Assembly (NCBI RefSeq): GCF_000719345.1
Contig: NZ_JOFX01000004.1
Coordinates: 234,234-298,233 of the forward strand
Origin: Streptomyces sp. NRRL F-2664
GTDB lineage: Bacteria > Actinomycetota > Actinomycetes > Streptomycetales > Streptomycetaceae
Length of the DNA: 64,000 nt
Reading direction: 5' to 3'
The notes under the pieces were generated by a model. That model had not been told where the DNA came from and searched no databases. It worked only from the letters and a program-made list of their open reading frames with translations. Both the position numbers and the translations under genes were made by a program. Each line of letters starts with the position of its first letter. Within the stretch, counting starts at the first letter, position 1. Positions 53,437-62,189 of the stretch are shown in pieces.

Positions 53437-56400
53437 TCAGGGCGCCGCCGCGTCCACCGCCTTGACGATGCGCTTGTCGGAGATCGGGTACGCCGTCCCG
53501 AGCGCATGCGCGAAGTAGCTGACGCGCAGCTCCTCGATCATCCAGCGGATGTCCGTCACGGCGGCCGGGACGGGCCGTCCCTTCGGGAGCTGCTCCAGCA
53601 GCCAGGCGTACTCGTCCTGCATCTCGTGGACTTTCTCCATGCGCGTCGTGTCGCGCTGGACGCCCGTGGGCATCTGCTGGAGCCGCCGGTCCGCCGCCAC
53701 CAGGTAGCGCATCAGGTCCGGCAGCCTGCGCAGGCCCGTGAGCGTCACGAAGCCGGCCGGCATCAGGGCCGCCAGCTGCGTCCTGACGTCCTGGATGTTC
53801 GCGACCAGGGCGAGGCTGGAGGTGGCCTTCAGGCGTCGCTCACAGGCCTGCCAGGCGGCCAGTACCTGCTGCACCTGGTTCACGGCCCGGACGGTGGTGT
53901 CCACCAGGTCGGCGCGGACGGCCTCGTAGAGCTTGCGGAAGCCCGCCTCGTCCCACGCCGGGCCGCCGTGGTCGGCGATGAGCTTGTCGGCCGCCGCGGT
54001 CGCGCAGTCGTCGAACAGGGCCTGGACGGAGCCGTGGGGGTTCCTGGAGAGCGCCAGCTTCTGCTGGTTGCCCAGGTGGTCCGAGGCGAACTTCGCCGGG
54101 TTCACCGGGATGTTCAGCAGGATCAGCCGGCGGGTGCCGAGCCACATCGCCTGCTGCTGCTCCGCCTCGGTGTCGAAGAGCCGTACCGAGACGCTCGCGC
54201 CGTCGTCCACGAGCGCCGGGTACGCCTTGACCGGCTGGCCGGCCCGGCGGGTCTCGAAGACCCTGGTGAGGGTGCCGATCGTCCAGTCCGTCAGCCCGGT
54301 GCGCTCCACCGACTCCCCGCCCGCCCGTTCGGCGGTGGCCGCCGCGGCCTTGGAGAGGGCCTGGCGGGCCTTCGGCTTCAGCTGGAGCCGCAGGGCCTCC
54401 AGGTCCTTGCCCTCGGCGATCTTGCGGCGTCGCTCGTCGACGATCCGGAAGGTGATCTTCAGGTGGTCGGGGATCCGGGTCAGGTCGAAGTCCTCGGCCG
54501 TCACCGGTACTCCGACCATCCGCTGGAGCTCGCGGGCGAGGGTGACCGGCAGCGGCTCCTGCAGTGGTACGGCCGTGTCCAGGAAGCGGCCCGCGTAGTT
54601 CGGCGCGGGCACGTAGTGCCGGCGGATCGGCTTGGGCAGCGAGCGGATCAGCTCGGTGACGACCTCCTCGCGCAGGCCCGGGATCTGCCAGTCGAAGCCC
54701 TCGTCGGTGACCTGGTTCAGCACCTGGAGCGGGATGTGGACGGTCACGCCGTCCGCGTCGGCGCCCGGCTCGAACTGGTAGGTCACCCGGAACTTCAGCT
54801 GCCCCTGCCGCCAGGAGTCCGGATAGTCGGCCTTGGTGACCCCGGCCGCCTTCTCCGTGAGCAGCATCTCGCGCTCGAAGTCGAGCAGTTCGGGCTCGTC
54901 GCGCCGCTTGTGCTTCCACCAGGAGTCGAAGTGCGCCCCGGAGACGACGTGCTCGGGGATCCGCTGGTCGTAGAAGTCGAAGAGGGTCTCGTCGTCCACG
55001 ACGATGTCGCGGCGCCGGGCCCGGTTCTCCAGCTCCTCCACCTCGGTCAGCAGCTTGCGGTTGTCGGCGTAGAACTTGTGGTGGGTCCGCCAGTCGCCCT
55101 CGACCAGGGCGTTGCGGATGAACAGCTCGCGGCAGACCTCGGGGTCGATCCGGCCGTAGTTGATCTTCCGCTGGGCGACGATCGGGACGCCGTACAGCGT
55201 CACCTTCTCGTAGGCCATCACGGCCGCCTGGTCCTTCTCCCAGTGCGGCTCGCTGTAGGTGCGCTTGACCAGGTGCTGCGCCAGCGGCTCCACCCACTCG
55301 GGCTCCACCTTGGCGTTCACCCGGGCCCACAGCCGGGAGGTCTCCACCAGCTCGGCCGACATCACGAACTTCGGCTGCTTCTTGAACAGCGACGAGCCGG
55401 GGAAGAGGGCGAACTTGGCACTGCGGGCGCCGAGGTACTCGTTCTTGTCGGTGTCCTTGAGCCCGATGTGCGAGAGCAGACCGGCCAGCAGCGACACGTG
55501 CACGACCTGCTCGGGGGCGTCGGCCTCGTTGACGTGGATGCCCATGCTCTTGGCGACCGTGCGCAGCTGCGAGTAGATGTCCTGCCACTCGCGGATCCGC
55601 AGGAAGTTCAGGTACTCCTGCTTGCACATCCGGCGGAAGGAGGACGAGCCGCGCTCCTTCTGCTGCTCCCGGACGTAGCGCCACATGTTCAGGAACGACA
55701 GGAAGTCGCTGGTCTCGTCCTTGAAGCGGGCGTGGTGCTGGTCGGCCTGCGTCTGCTTGTCCGAGGGCCGCTCGCGCGGGTCCTGGATGGACAGGGCCGC
55801 CGCGATCACCATGACCTCGCGGACGCAGTTGTTCTTGTCGGCCTCGATGACCATGCGGGCCAGCCGCGGGTCGACCGGCAGCTGGGACAGCTTGCGGCCC
55901 ATCGGCGTCAGGCGCTGCCCCTTCTTCGCCTCCGGGGAGGACTTCTCGCCCGTCTCCAGCGCCCCGAGCTCCTGGAGCAGTTGGACGCCGTCGCGGATGT
56001 TGCGGTGGTCCGGCGGGTCGATGAAGGGGAACTTCTCGATCTCGCCGAGGCCGGCCGCGGTCATCTGGAGGATGACGGAGGCCAGGTTCGTGCGCAGGAT
56101 CTCGGCGTCGGTGAACTCGGGACGGGCGTCGAAGTCGTCCTCGGAGTACAGCCGGATGCAGATGCCGTCGCTGGTACGGCCGCAGCGGCCCTTGCGCTGG
56201 TTGGCGCTGGCCTGCGAGATCCGCTCGATCGGCAGGCGCTGCACCTTGGTGCGGTGGCTGTAGCGGGAGATGCGGGCGGTACCCGGGTCGATCACGTACT
56301 TGATGCCCGGCACGGTCAGGGAGGTCTCGGCGACGTTCGTCGCCAGCACGATCCGGCGGCCCGTGTGGGGCTGGAAGACCCGGTGCTGCTCGGCGTGGGA

Positions 56401-57375
56401 GAGGCGCGCGTAGAGCGGGAGGACTTCGGTGAACCGGAGCTTCTTCTTGATCAGTGCGTCGGCGGTGTCGCGGATCTCGCGCTCGCCGGAGAGGAAGACG
56501 AGGATGTCGCCGGGGCCTTCGCCCTGGAGTTCGTCGACGGCGTCGCAGATCGCAGTGATCTGGTCGCGGTCGGACTCCTCGGAGTCCTCCTCAAGGAGCG
56601 GCCGGTAGCGGACCTCCACCGGGTACGTCCGCCCGCTGACCTCGACGATCGGGGCGTCGCCGAAGTGGCGGGAGAAGCGCTCGGGGTCGATGGTCGCCGA
56701 GGTGATGACGACCTTCAGGTCGGGCCGCTTGGGCAGCAGCGTCGCCAGGTAGCCGAGCAGGAAGTCGATGTTCAGCGACCGCTCGTGGGCCTCGTCGATG
56801 ATGATCGTGTCGTAGGCGCGCAGCTCGCGGTCGGTCTGGATCTCGGCGAGCAGGATGCCGTCCGTCATCAGCTTCACGAAGGTCGCGTCCGGGTCCACCT
56901 GGTCGGTGAAGCGGACCTTCCAGCCGACGGTCTGCCCGATCTCGGACTTCAGCTCCTCGGCGATGCGCTCCGCGACGGTGCGGGCGGCAATCCGGCGGGG
57001 CTGGGTGTGCCCGATCATGCCGCGGACGCCCCGGCCGAGCTCCATGCAGATCTTGGGGATCTGGGTGGTCTTGCCGGAGCCGGTCTCGCCGGCGACGATC
57101 ACGACCTGGTGGTCGCGTATCGCCTCGGCGATCTCGTCCTTCTTCTGGCTGACGGGCAGGTTCTCGGGATACGTGACCTCCGGCATCCGCGAGGCGCGGC
57201 CGGCCAGTCGCTCGGCGGCCTTGGCGGCCTCCGCGGCGATCTCGTCGAGCACGGCCTGCTTGGCCTCGGGCTTGCGGATACGGCGGGCGCCCTCGAGGCG
57301 GCGGCCGAGGCGGTGCGCGTCACGGAGGGGGATCTCACCGAGAAGCGTCTGCAGGGCGGCGAAGGAAGTAGACAT
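53437..57375 (-). CDS. hrpA: ATP-dependent RNA helicase HrpA
   Basis: The 1312-residue DEAH-box helicase of the HrpA family has the order seen in the full-length bacterial type. Motif I is GETGSGKTTQIPKI near residue 96, DEAHERSLNIDFLLG is motif II, and SAT is motif III. The helicase C domain (KYVIDPGTARISRYSHRTKVQRLP, QRKGRCGRTSDGICIRLYSE) follows, then HA2 and OB-type regions and the long C-terminal DUF3418 (PVKAYPALVDDGASVSVRLFDTEAEQQQAMWLGTRRLILLN). HrpA resolves stalled or colliding ribosomes in E. coli. The start ATG at 57375 has only a weak AGGT upstream. It is divergent from the Pro-rich exported protein. Confidence 0.97.
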   Translation of the reverse strand: MSTSFAALQTLLGEIPLRDAHRLGRRLEGARRIRKPEAKQAVLDEIAAEAAKAAERLAGRASRMPEVTYPENLPVSQKKDEIAEAIRDHQVVIVAGETGSGKTTQIPKICMELGRGVRGMIGHTQPRRIAARTVAERIAEELKSEIGQTVGWKVRFTDQVDPDATFVKLMTDGILLAEIQTDRELRAYDTIIIDEAHERSLNIDFLLGYLATLLPKRPDLKVVITSATIDPERFSRHFGDAPIVEVSGRTYPVEVRYRPLLEEDSEESDRDQITAICDAVDELQGEGPGDILVFLSGEREIRDTADALIKKKLRFTEVLPLYARLSHAEQHRVFQPHTGRRIVLATNVAETSLTVPGIKYVIDPGTARISRYSHRTKVQRLPIERISQASANQRKGRCGRTSDGICIRLYSEDDFDARPEFTDAEILRTNLASVILQMTAAGLGEIEKFPFIDPPDHRNIRDGVQLLQELGALETGEKSSPEAKKGQRLTPMGRKLSQLPVDPRLARMVIEADKNNCVREVMVIAAALSIQDPRERPSDKQTQADQHHARFKDETSDFLSFLNMWRYVREQQKERGSSSFRRMCKQEYLNFLRIREWQDIYSQLRTVAKSMGIHVNEADAPEQVVHVSLLAGLLSHIGLKDTDKNEYLGARSAKFALFPGSSLFKKQPKFVMSAELVETSRLWARVNAKVEPEWVEPLAQHLVKRTYSEPHWEKDQAAVMAYEKVTLYGVPIVAQRKINYGRIDPEVCRELFIRNALVEGDWRTHHKFYADNRKLLTEVEELENRARRRDIVVDDETLFDFYDQRIPEHVVSGAHFDSWWKHKRRDEPELLDFEREMLLTEKAAGVTKADYPDSWRQGQLKFRVTYQFEPGADADGVTVHIPLQVLNQVTDEGFDWQIPGLREEVVTELIRSLPKPIRRHYVPAPNYAGRFLDTAVPLQEPLPVTLARELQRMVGVPVTAEDFDLTRIPDHLKITFRIVDERRRKIAEGKDLEALRLQLKPKARQALSKAAAATAERAGGESVERTGLTDWTIGTLTRVFETRRAGQPVKAYPALVDDGASVSVRLFDTEAEQQQAMWLGTRRLILLNIPVNPAKFASDHLGNQQKLALSRNPHGSVQALFDDCATAAADKLIADHGGPAWDEAGFRKLYEAVRADLVDTTVRAVNQVQQVLAAWQACERRLKATSSLALVANIQDVRTQLAALMPAGFVTLTGLRRLPDLMRYLVAADRRLQQMPTGVQRDTTRMEKVHEMQDEYAWLLEQLPKGRPVPAAVTDIRWMIEELRVSYFAHALGTAYPISDKRIVKAVDAAAP

Positions 57376-57485
57376 ACCTGATCGAGGATCTCACCTGGTC
57401 CCTCCGGCTGGCGAACGCATTTGTCGGGTGGACCCGTACCATTTCGGGACGAGTCCTCGGCCGCGCGAGTGAGAGGCAGCCCACC

Positions 57486-57944
57486 TTGTACCGCTCCCGC
57501 CTCTTCGGCTGCGCCGTGCTCGCAGTGCTGGCGGTGCTGCTGGGCGGTACGGCACCCGCCGTCGCCGGAGCGCTCCTGCCGGGTCCCGGTCCTGGGTCCG
57601 GCCCCGGACCCGCGCACGCCGGCCCGGCGCCGGAGCCAGACGTCCGGCGCGGGGCGGACCCCGCCGGCAGCGCTGCGCCGACGGCCGCGCCCGGGTCCTC
57701 CGACGGTCCCCGGGTCGGCCCGGCCGTGCGGGACGGCGGGCCCTCGTGCGCCCCGGGCCGTCCCGGACAGGACGCGCCGCCCGGCGTGCCGGTCCGGGCC
57801 GGGGGCGACCCTGCGCACGTCCCGCCGGGCCGGCCGGTGCCCCCGTTGGCCCGGCCGCAGGGGAGCCCGCCCGCACCGGTGCCCGTGCGCGGCCCCGACC
57901 GACCCGCTCCCGGCCCGGTGGAGCTGTCCGTGATGCGCGTCTAG
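57486..57944 (+). CDS. Pro-rich exported protein
   Basis: The 152-residue protein begins LYRSRLFGCAVLAVLAVLLGG, then TAPAVAGA, a plausible Sec signal peptide. The rest is Pro/Gly/Ala-rich (LPGPGPGSGPGPAHAGPAPEPDVRRG, then PGRPVPPLARPQGSPPAPVPVRGPDRP) with a short tail PVELSVMRV. The start is TTG at 57486 with GAGAGG upstream. It has one Cys in the signal and one in the mature part. It precedes the DsbA-like gene by 58 bp and could be co-transcribed. No family was recognised. Confidence 0.65.
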   Translation: MYRSRLFGCAVLAVLAVLLGGTAPAVAGALLPGPGPGSGPGPAHAGPAPEPDVRRGADPAGSAAPTAAPGSSDGPRVGPAVRDGGPSCAPGRPGQDAPPGVPVRAGGDPAHVPPGRPVPPLARPQGSPPAPVPVRGPDRPAPGPVELSVMRV

Positions 57945-58002
57945 GCGGACCGGCATTCCCCCGACCGGTCCGCCTCACCACCCGTATCGCTGGAGCACCC
58001 GC

Positions 58003-58776
58003 ATGTCCTCTTCCCCGAGCAAGACCAACACCGAGACCACGACCAGGACGAAGGCCACGGGCAGGGCCACGTCCGCGGCCAAGCCCGTGCTGATCTCGGC
58101 GGGGGTCGCCCTCGCCGCCGTCACCCTCGGCCTCGTCTCCTGGCAGGCCACGGCCCCCGCCGACCGGGCCCCCACCGGCCCCGCGCCCGCGGCGGCCGCG
58201 CCCCGCAGCGAGGCCTCCGCCGCGCTGCAGGCCCTGGCCCGCCGGGAGGCCGGCGACAAGCTCGCGCTGGGCCGCGCGGACGCACCCGTCGTGCTCATCG
58301 AGTACTCCGACTTCAAGTGCGGTTACTGCGGCAAGTTCGCCCGGGACACCGAGCCCGAGCTGGTGAAGAAGTACGTCGACCAGGGCACCCTGCGCATCGA
58401 GTGGCGCAACTTCCCGATCTTCGGTGCCGATTCGGAGGCGGCCGCGAAGGCCGCCTGGGCGGCCGGGCAGCAGGACCGCTTCGCGGCCTTCCACGCGGCC
58501 GCGTACGCGGACGGCGCCAAGGAGAAGGGCTTCGCCGAGCCGCGGCTGCTGGAGCTCGCCCGCGAGGCCGGGGTCCCCGACCTCGAACGCTTCAAGGCCG
58601 ACATGGCCGGCGAGCAGGCCGCGGCGGCGCTGCAGAAGGACCAGCAGGAGGGCTACCGCATCGGCGTCACCTCCACCCCGTCCTTCCTGGTCAACGGCAG
58701 GCCCATCGCCGGCGCCCAGCCGCTCGGCGCCTTCACCGCCGCCGTCGAGCAGGCTGCCGCGGCGGCCGAGCAGTGA
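58003..58776 (+). CDS. DsbA-family thioredoxin-like protein, membrane-anchored
   Basis: The 257-residue protein has a Thr/Ser/Lys-rich cytoplasmic tail, one membrane helix at about 28-48 (PVLISAGVALAAVTLGLVSW), and an external DsbA-like domain with active site CGYC at residues 106-109 (VLIEYSDFKCGYCGKFAR). The cis-Pro is present in GVTSTPSFLVNGR. It should oxidise or isomerise disulfides in exported proteins. Its GTGA overlap with the CcdA-like gene suggests that the latter keeps it in the required redox state. Confidence 0.93.
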   Translation: MSSSPSKTNTETTTRTKATGRATSAAKPVLISAGVALAAVTLGLVSWQATAPADRAPTGPAPAAAAPRSEASAALQALARREAGDKLALGRADAPVVLIEYSDFKCGYCGKFARDTEPELVKKYVDQGTLRIEWRNFPIFGADSEAAAKAAWAAGQQDRFAAFHAAAYADGAKEKGFAEPRLLELAREAGVPDLERFKADMAGEQAAAALQKDQQEGYRIGVTSTPSFLVNGRPIAGAQPLGAFTAAVEQAAAAAEQ

Positions 58777-59609
58777 CCGACATCGGATACCTGGCCGCCC
58801 TGCTGGGCGGCCTCCTCGCGCTGCTCAGCCCCTGCAGCGCGCTGCTCCTGCCGGCCTTCTTCGCGTACTCGATCGATTCCGCCTCGCGCCTGCTGGCGCG
58901 CACCGGCATCTTCTACGCGGGCCTCGCGAGCACCCTCGTACCGCTGGGGGCGGCCGGCTCGTACGCCGGGCGGTTCTTCCACAGCAACCGCGACCAGCTG
59001 GTCCTGGCCGGGGGCTGGCTGATCATCGTGCTCGGCGCGGCCCAGATCCTGGGCCTGGGCTTCGCGCCGAAACGGCTCTCGGAGCTCTCGGGCAGGATCC
59101 GGCCGACCACCGCCCTGTCCGTGTACGCCCTCGGCGCGGTGTACGGGCTGGCCGGCTTCTGCGCCGGCCCGATCCTGGGCAGCGTCCTGACGGTCGCGGC
59201 GGTCAGCGGCAGCCCGGTCTACGGCGGCCTGCTCCTCGCGGTCTACGCCCTGGGCATGGCCGTGCCGCTCTTCGTGCTGGCCCTGCTGTGGGAGCGGTTC
59301 GAGCTGGGCCGGCGGCGCTGGCTGCGCGGGCGGGCCCTGCGCGCGGGGCGGTTCGAGCTGCACACCACCTCGCTGCTGTCCGGGCTGTTCTTCATCACCC
59401 TGGGCGTGCTGTTCCTCGTCTACGACGGGGCGAGCGCGCTGCCGGGGCTGCTGGACGTGGACGACTCGTTCGCGGTGGAGCAGCGGGTCCGGTCGCTGGC
59501 CGCGGCCGTCCCGGACGGGGCGCTGCTCGCCCTGGTCGCGGTCGGGGCGGTGGCCTTCGGCGTCGTGCAGTGGCGCCGGCGGTCCGGGTCCATGGGCGAG
59601 GCCGAGTGA
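58773..59609 (+). CDS. CcdA/DsbD-type thiol-disulfide transport protein
   Basis: The 278-residue polytopic protein has about six to seven membrane helices. Its two redox Cys are in LLSPCSALLLPAFFAY and LAGFCAGPILGSVL, each followed by Pro or near it, as in CcdA. It carries electrons from cytoplasmic thioredoxin to external thiol proteins, here most simply the DsbA-like protein encoded just upstream (GTGA overlap). The C-terminal part has an extra helix (GALLALVAVGAVAFGVVQW) and a basic tail. Confidence 0.92.
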   Translation: MTDIGYLAALLGGLLALLSPCSALLLPAFFAYSIDSASRLLARTGIFYAGLASTLVPLGAAGSYAGRFFHSNRDQLVLAGGWLIIVLGAAQILGLGFAPKRLSELSGRIRPTTALSVYALGAVYGLAGFCAGPILGSVLTVAAVSGSPVYGGLLLAVYALGMAVPLFVLALLWERFELGRRRWLRGRALRAGRFELHTTSLLSGLFFITLGVLFLVYDGASALPGLLDVDDSFAVEQRVRSLAAAVPDGALLALVAVGAVAFGVVQWRRRSGSMGEAE

Positions 59610-59613
59610 CGCA

Positions 59614-59644
59614 GGAAGGCCCCGTCCGCTGGACGGGGCCTTCC
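59614..59644. terminator. Bidirectional terminator between the CcdA-like gene and the tRNA array
   Basis: A perfect 14-bp stem (59614-59627 with 59631-59644) with a GCT loop lies five bases after the CcdA-like stop and three bases beyond the tRNA-Phe 3' end. Confidence 0.85.
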
Positions 59645-59646
59645 GA

Positions 59647-59723
59647 TGGTGGCTGGGGCCGGGGTCGAACCGGCGACCTATCGCTTTTCAGGCGATCGCT
59701 CGTACCAACTGAGCTACCCAGCC
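59647..59723 (-). tRNA. tRNA-Phe (anticodon GAA), CCA encoded
   Basis: Acceptor GGCTGGG/CCCAGCC and anticodon stem ATCGC/GCGAT with loop CTGAAAA give anticodon GAA. The 3' CCA is in the genome (59647-59649). It is the last gene of a Glu-Asp-Phe array. Confidence 0.96.
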
Positions 59724-59745
59724 ACGAAACCGTTTCCGGCTTCAG

Positions 59746-59819
59746 CGATCCTGACGGGACTTGAACCCGCGACCTCCACCTTGACAGGGTGGCGAGCTAA
59801 CCAACTGCTCCACAGGACC
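59746..59819 (-). tRNA. tRNA-Asp (anticodon GTC), copy 2
   Basis: It is identical over 74 nt to the copy at 53293, and identity extends by a few flanking bases. It is the middle gene of the Glu-Asp-Phe array. Confidence 0.96.
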
Positions 59820-59858
59820 TTGCAGTGTGCGAGAGCAAGTCTTGCACACGGTAATGCG

Positions 59859-59931
59859 TACCCCCAACGGGATTCGAACCCGTGCTACCGCCTTGAAAGG
59901 GCGGCGTCCTGGGCCACTAGACGATGAGGGC
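59859..59931 (-). tRNA. tRNA-Glu (anticodon TTC)
   Basis: Acceptor GCCCTCA pairs with TGGGGGT (with G-T pairs), and anticodon stem CCGCC/GGCGG with loop CTTTCAA gives anticodon TTC. It is the first gene of the array. Confidence 0.95.
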
Positions 59932-60035
59932 TAAAGACCCACCGGGCACTTCTTCAGCGCGTCGGGGACGTGAGAAGCATATGGGATCCGGGGAGGTATC
60001 GCCAAAACGGTTTCCCCCGGAGCGACAATGGCCGG

Positions 60036-60386
60036 GTGCTGGAGATGACGCGCGAGGAGTTCGAGGAGCTCGTCGCAGAGGCCCTGGACCGCATCCCGCC
60101 GGAGCTGACGCGGCTGATGGACAACGTGGCGGTGTTCGTCGAGGACGAGCCGCCCGCCGACGACCCCGAGCTGCTCGGGCTGTACGAGGGGACCCCGCTG
60201 ACGGACCGCGGCGAGTGGTACGCCGGGGTGCTGCCGGACCGGATCACCATCTACCGCAATCCGACGTTGCGGATGTGCGAGGACCGGGAGAGCGTGGTCG
60301 CGGAGACGGAGGTCACCGTGGTGCACGAGATCGCCCACCACTTCGGCATCGACGACGAACGGCTGCACGCGCTGGGGTACGGGTGA
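60036..60386 (+). CDS. Minimal zinc metallopeptidase (DUF1025/acidic metallopeptidase family)
   Basis: The 116-residue protein has the short zincin motif [18 protein letters not shown] (HExxH plus a Gly and a third ligand) near its C terminus. An acidic N-terminal region precedes it ([38 protein letters not shown]). The GTG at 60036 has no ribosome site, and GACAAT at 60024-60029 suggests a leaderless start. GTGA overlap couples it to the first FluC gene. The substrate is unknown. Confidence 0.87.
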   Translation: MLEMTREEFEELVAEALDRIPPELTRLMDNVAVFVEDEPPADDPELLGLYEGTPLTDRGEWYAGVLPDRITIYRNPTLRMCEDRESVVAETEVTVVHEIAHHFGIDDERLHALGYG

Positions 60387-60940
60387 GCCGACGGGACTCC
60401 CGGCCCGCTGCGGGCGCGGAGCCCGTCGACCCGTACGCGGGGGCCATCGACCCGGATGTGGACCTGCACGTGCCCGCGCAGCGCGCCGAGCCGCAGGTCC
60501 GGGTACTCGCGGCGGTGGCCGCCGGCGGTGCGGTCGGGGCTTCGGCGCGGTACGGGGTCTCGCTGCTCTGGCCGGCGCCGGCCGGGGCGTTCCCGTGGGC
60601 GACCCTGTGGATCAACGCCTCCGGGTGCCTGCTGATCGGCGTACTGATGGTGCTGATCGGCGAGGGCGGACGGGCCGTGCCGCACCCGCTGCTGCGGCCC
60701 TTCGCCGGGGTCGGCGTGCTCGGCGGCTTCACCACCTTCTCCACCTACGCGCTGGATCTTTCGCAGCTCCTGGACGCGGGGGAGGCGCGGACCGCGCCGG
60801 CCTATGGGGCGCTGACGCTGGTGGCGACCCTGGGCGCGGTGTGGGCGGCCGCCTCGGCGACCCGGTTCGCGCTGCGGGCCCGGGGGAGGGGCGGTGCGGG
60901 CCCGGCCGCGGGGCCGGGGCCCGGCCGGGTGCACCGGTGA
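60383..60940 (+). CDS. crcB: Fluoride channel subunit FluC/CrcB, first copy
   Basis: The 185-residue protein carries a cytoplasmic N-terminal extension of about 45 residues (Ala/Pro/Asp-rich) before four membrane helices. FluC motifs are [38 protein letters not shown] and [18 protein letters not shown] (phenylalanine-box and TTFST). With the next gene it would form a dual-topology fluoride channel as in Bacillus. GTGA overlap on both sides. No fluoride riboswitch is visible upstream. Confidence 0.93.
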   Translation: MSRRDSRPAAGAEPVDPYAGAIDPDVDLHVPAQRAEPQVRVLAAVAAGGAVGASARYGVSLLWPAPAGAFPWATLWINASGCLLIGVLMVLIGEGGRAVPHPLLRPFAGVGVLGGFTTFSTYALDLSQLLDAGEARTAPAYGALTLVATLGAVWAAASATRFALRARGRGGAGPAAGPGPGRVHR

Positions 60941-61311
60941 ACTGGCTGCTCGTGGTGGCGGGCGCGGTCGTCGGCGCACCGCTGCGCTACCTGATCGACC
61001 GTGCCGTGCAGCAGCGGCACGATGCGGTCTTCCCGTGGGGGACCTTCGTCGTGAACGCGGCTGCCTGCCTGGTGCTGGGGGTGCTGGCCGGGGCGGCGTC
61101 GGCCGGGGCGGCCCCGTCGTGGGCGGTGCTGCTGCTGGGGCCGGGGCTGTGCGGGGCGCTGAGCACGTACTCGACGTTCTCGTACGAGACGCTGCGGCTG
61201 TTCGAGTGCGGGCGGGGCTTCCTGGCCTCGGCCAACGTCGTGATGTCGGTGCTGGTGGGGTTGGGCGCGGTGCACCTCGGTGCACAGGTGGCGCGACACC
61301 TGTTCGCCTGA
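60937..61311 (+). CDS. crcB: Fluoride channel subunit FluC/CrcB, second copy
   Basis: The 124-residue protein has four membrane helices with FluC motifs: [38 protein letters not shown] and [20 protein letters not shown]. It lacks the N-terminal extension of the first copy. GTGA overlap with that gene supports equimolar synthesis and heterodimer formation, protecting the cell from fluoride. Confidence 0.93.
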   Translation: MNWLLVVAGAVVGAPLRYLIDRAVQQRHDAVFPWGTFVVNAAACLVLGVLAGAASAGAAPSWAVLLLGPGLCGALSTYSTFSYETLRLFECGRGFLASANVVMSVLVGLGAVHLGAQVARHLFA

Positions 61312-61396
61312 GGGCGTGTCCCTCGCGGCGAAAAGGGAGTTGGGCACATCGCCCGCTCCTGCGGGCCTCGTGTCCCCAGGCTCCGGAGGTGCCCCC

Positions 61397-61936
61397 GTGC
61401 GCCAGTTGTCCGCTTCCCTCCGACTGGCCGCCGCCGCTTTCGCGGTCGCGGCGACGGCCGGCTGCATGAGTGTCGGCGAGGACGCGGCCAAGCCGGGGCC
61501 GTCCGCCGCGGCGGACCGGCGCACCGGCTCCGAGGCCGGTGCCGGGGCCGCGGCCGGCCGGGGGGCGGGGATCCGCGGGAACGGGCACGGCGGGAAGGAC
61601 GCCGCCGGGAGCCAGGACGGCAGGGCCAAGGGCGACGGCAAGGCGTCCGGCGCGACCGGGGCCTCACCCGGCCCGGGCGCGCCGAGCGGAGCGCCGGGTG
61701 TCCCCGCGCCGTCGGCGGGCGTGGGCGGGCAGGGGCACCAGCCGCCGGCGACGGGCGGGTCCGGTGGTTCGGGTGGTTCCGGCGGGTCGGGCGGGTCGGG
61801 TGGCTCCGGCGGTGGGCAGCAGTCGGCGAGCCCGACCCCGGAGCCGCCGGTTCCGACGCCGCCTGTGACGGAACCCACGCCGAGCCCGTCGACCCCGCAG
61901 CCGGAGCCCAGCGCGCCGGAGGGGCCGCAGGCCTAG
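61397..61936 (+). CDS. Lipoprotein or exported protein with (GGS)n and Pro-rich regions
   Basis: The 179-residue protein has a signal peptide VRQLSASLRLAAAAFAVAATAGC with a Cys that fits a relaxed lipobox (TAGC). The mature part is almost entirely low complexity: a charged Gly/Lys/Asp stretch, a run of GGS repeats (residues about 112-133), then a Pro/Thr/Ser-rich tail (EPPVPTPPVTEPTPSPSTPQPEPS) typical of wall-spanning segments. No folded domain is present. CGGAGGTG lies seven bases before the GTG at 61397. Confidence 0.75.
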   Translation: MRQLSASLRLAAAAFAVAATAGCMSVGEDAAKPGPSAAADRRTGSEAGAGAAAGRGAGIRGNGHGGKDAAGSQDGRAKGDGKASGATGASPGPGAPSGAPGVPAPSAGVGGQGHQPPATGGSGGSGGSGGSGGSGGSGGGQQSASPTPEPPVPTPPVTEPTPSPSTPQPEPSAPEGPQA

Positions 61937-62111
61937 GCCCGCGCTGCGCCGGCCCGTGCGATGCAGGGCGTTTGTGCAGCTCAGGGGTGATTTCGCCGAA
62001 GCGACTTGCCAGACCCCGGGGAGGGTGCGTATGGTTATAGATCGTTTGATCCCATTGCCCGGCGCCGAATCCGAAGAGCGCCGTGTGGCGCGTACTCTCC
62101 CTAGCCGTGGC

Positions 62112-62129
62112 TGACCGCATTGAGGCGGT
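62112..62129 (+). other. Leader hairpin upstream of the DEAD-box helicase gene
   Basis: GACCGC (62112-62117) pairs with GCGGTC (62124-62129) about 60 bp ahead of the ATG. A promoter-like TATGGTTATAG at 62031-62041 would give a leader of roughly 150 nt, as in cold-induced helicase genes. Confidence 0.4.
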
Positions 62130-62189
62130 CGATTTGCGATTCACGGAGTTTGGGCGCGTGCCGAGACTCCGGAAGGTTTCGCATTTCGC

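Noticed and set aside
53422..57381. A 1319-codon frame on the plus strand across hrpA
   Set aside because: It is antisense to a complete, motif-rich HrpA protein. The translation is Val/Leu/Asp/Gly/Arg repeats without any domain, as expected from codon bias in high-GC DNA.
59932..60035. Fluoride riboswitch for the fluC genes
   Set aside because: No crcB-motif pattern is visible upstream of the metallopeptidase or of either FluC gene, and the genes are joined by overlaps with no leader.
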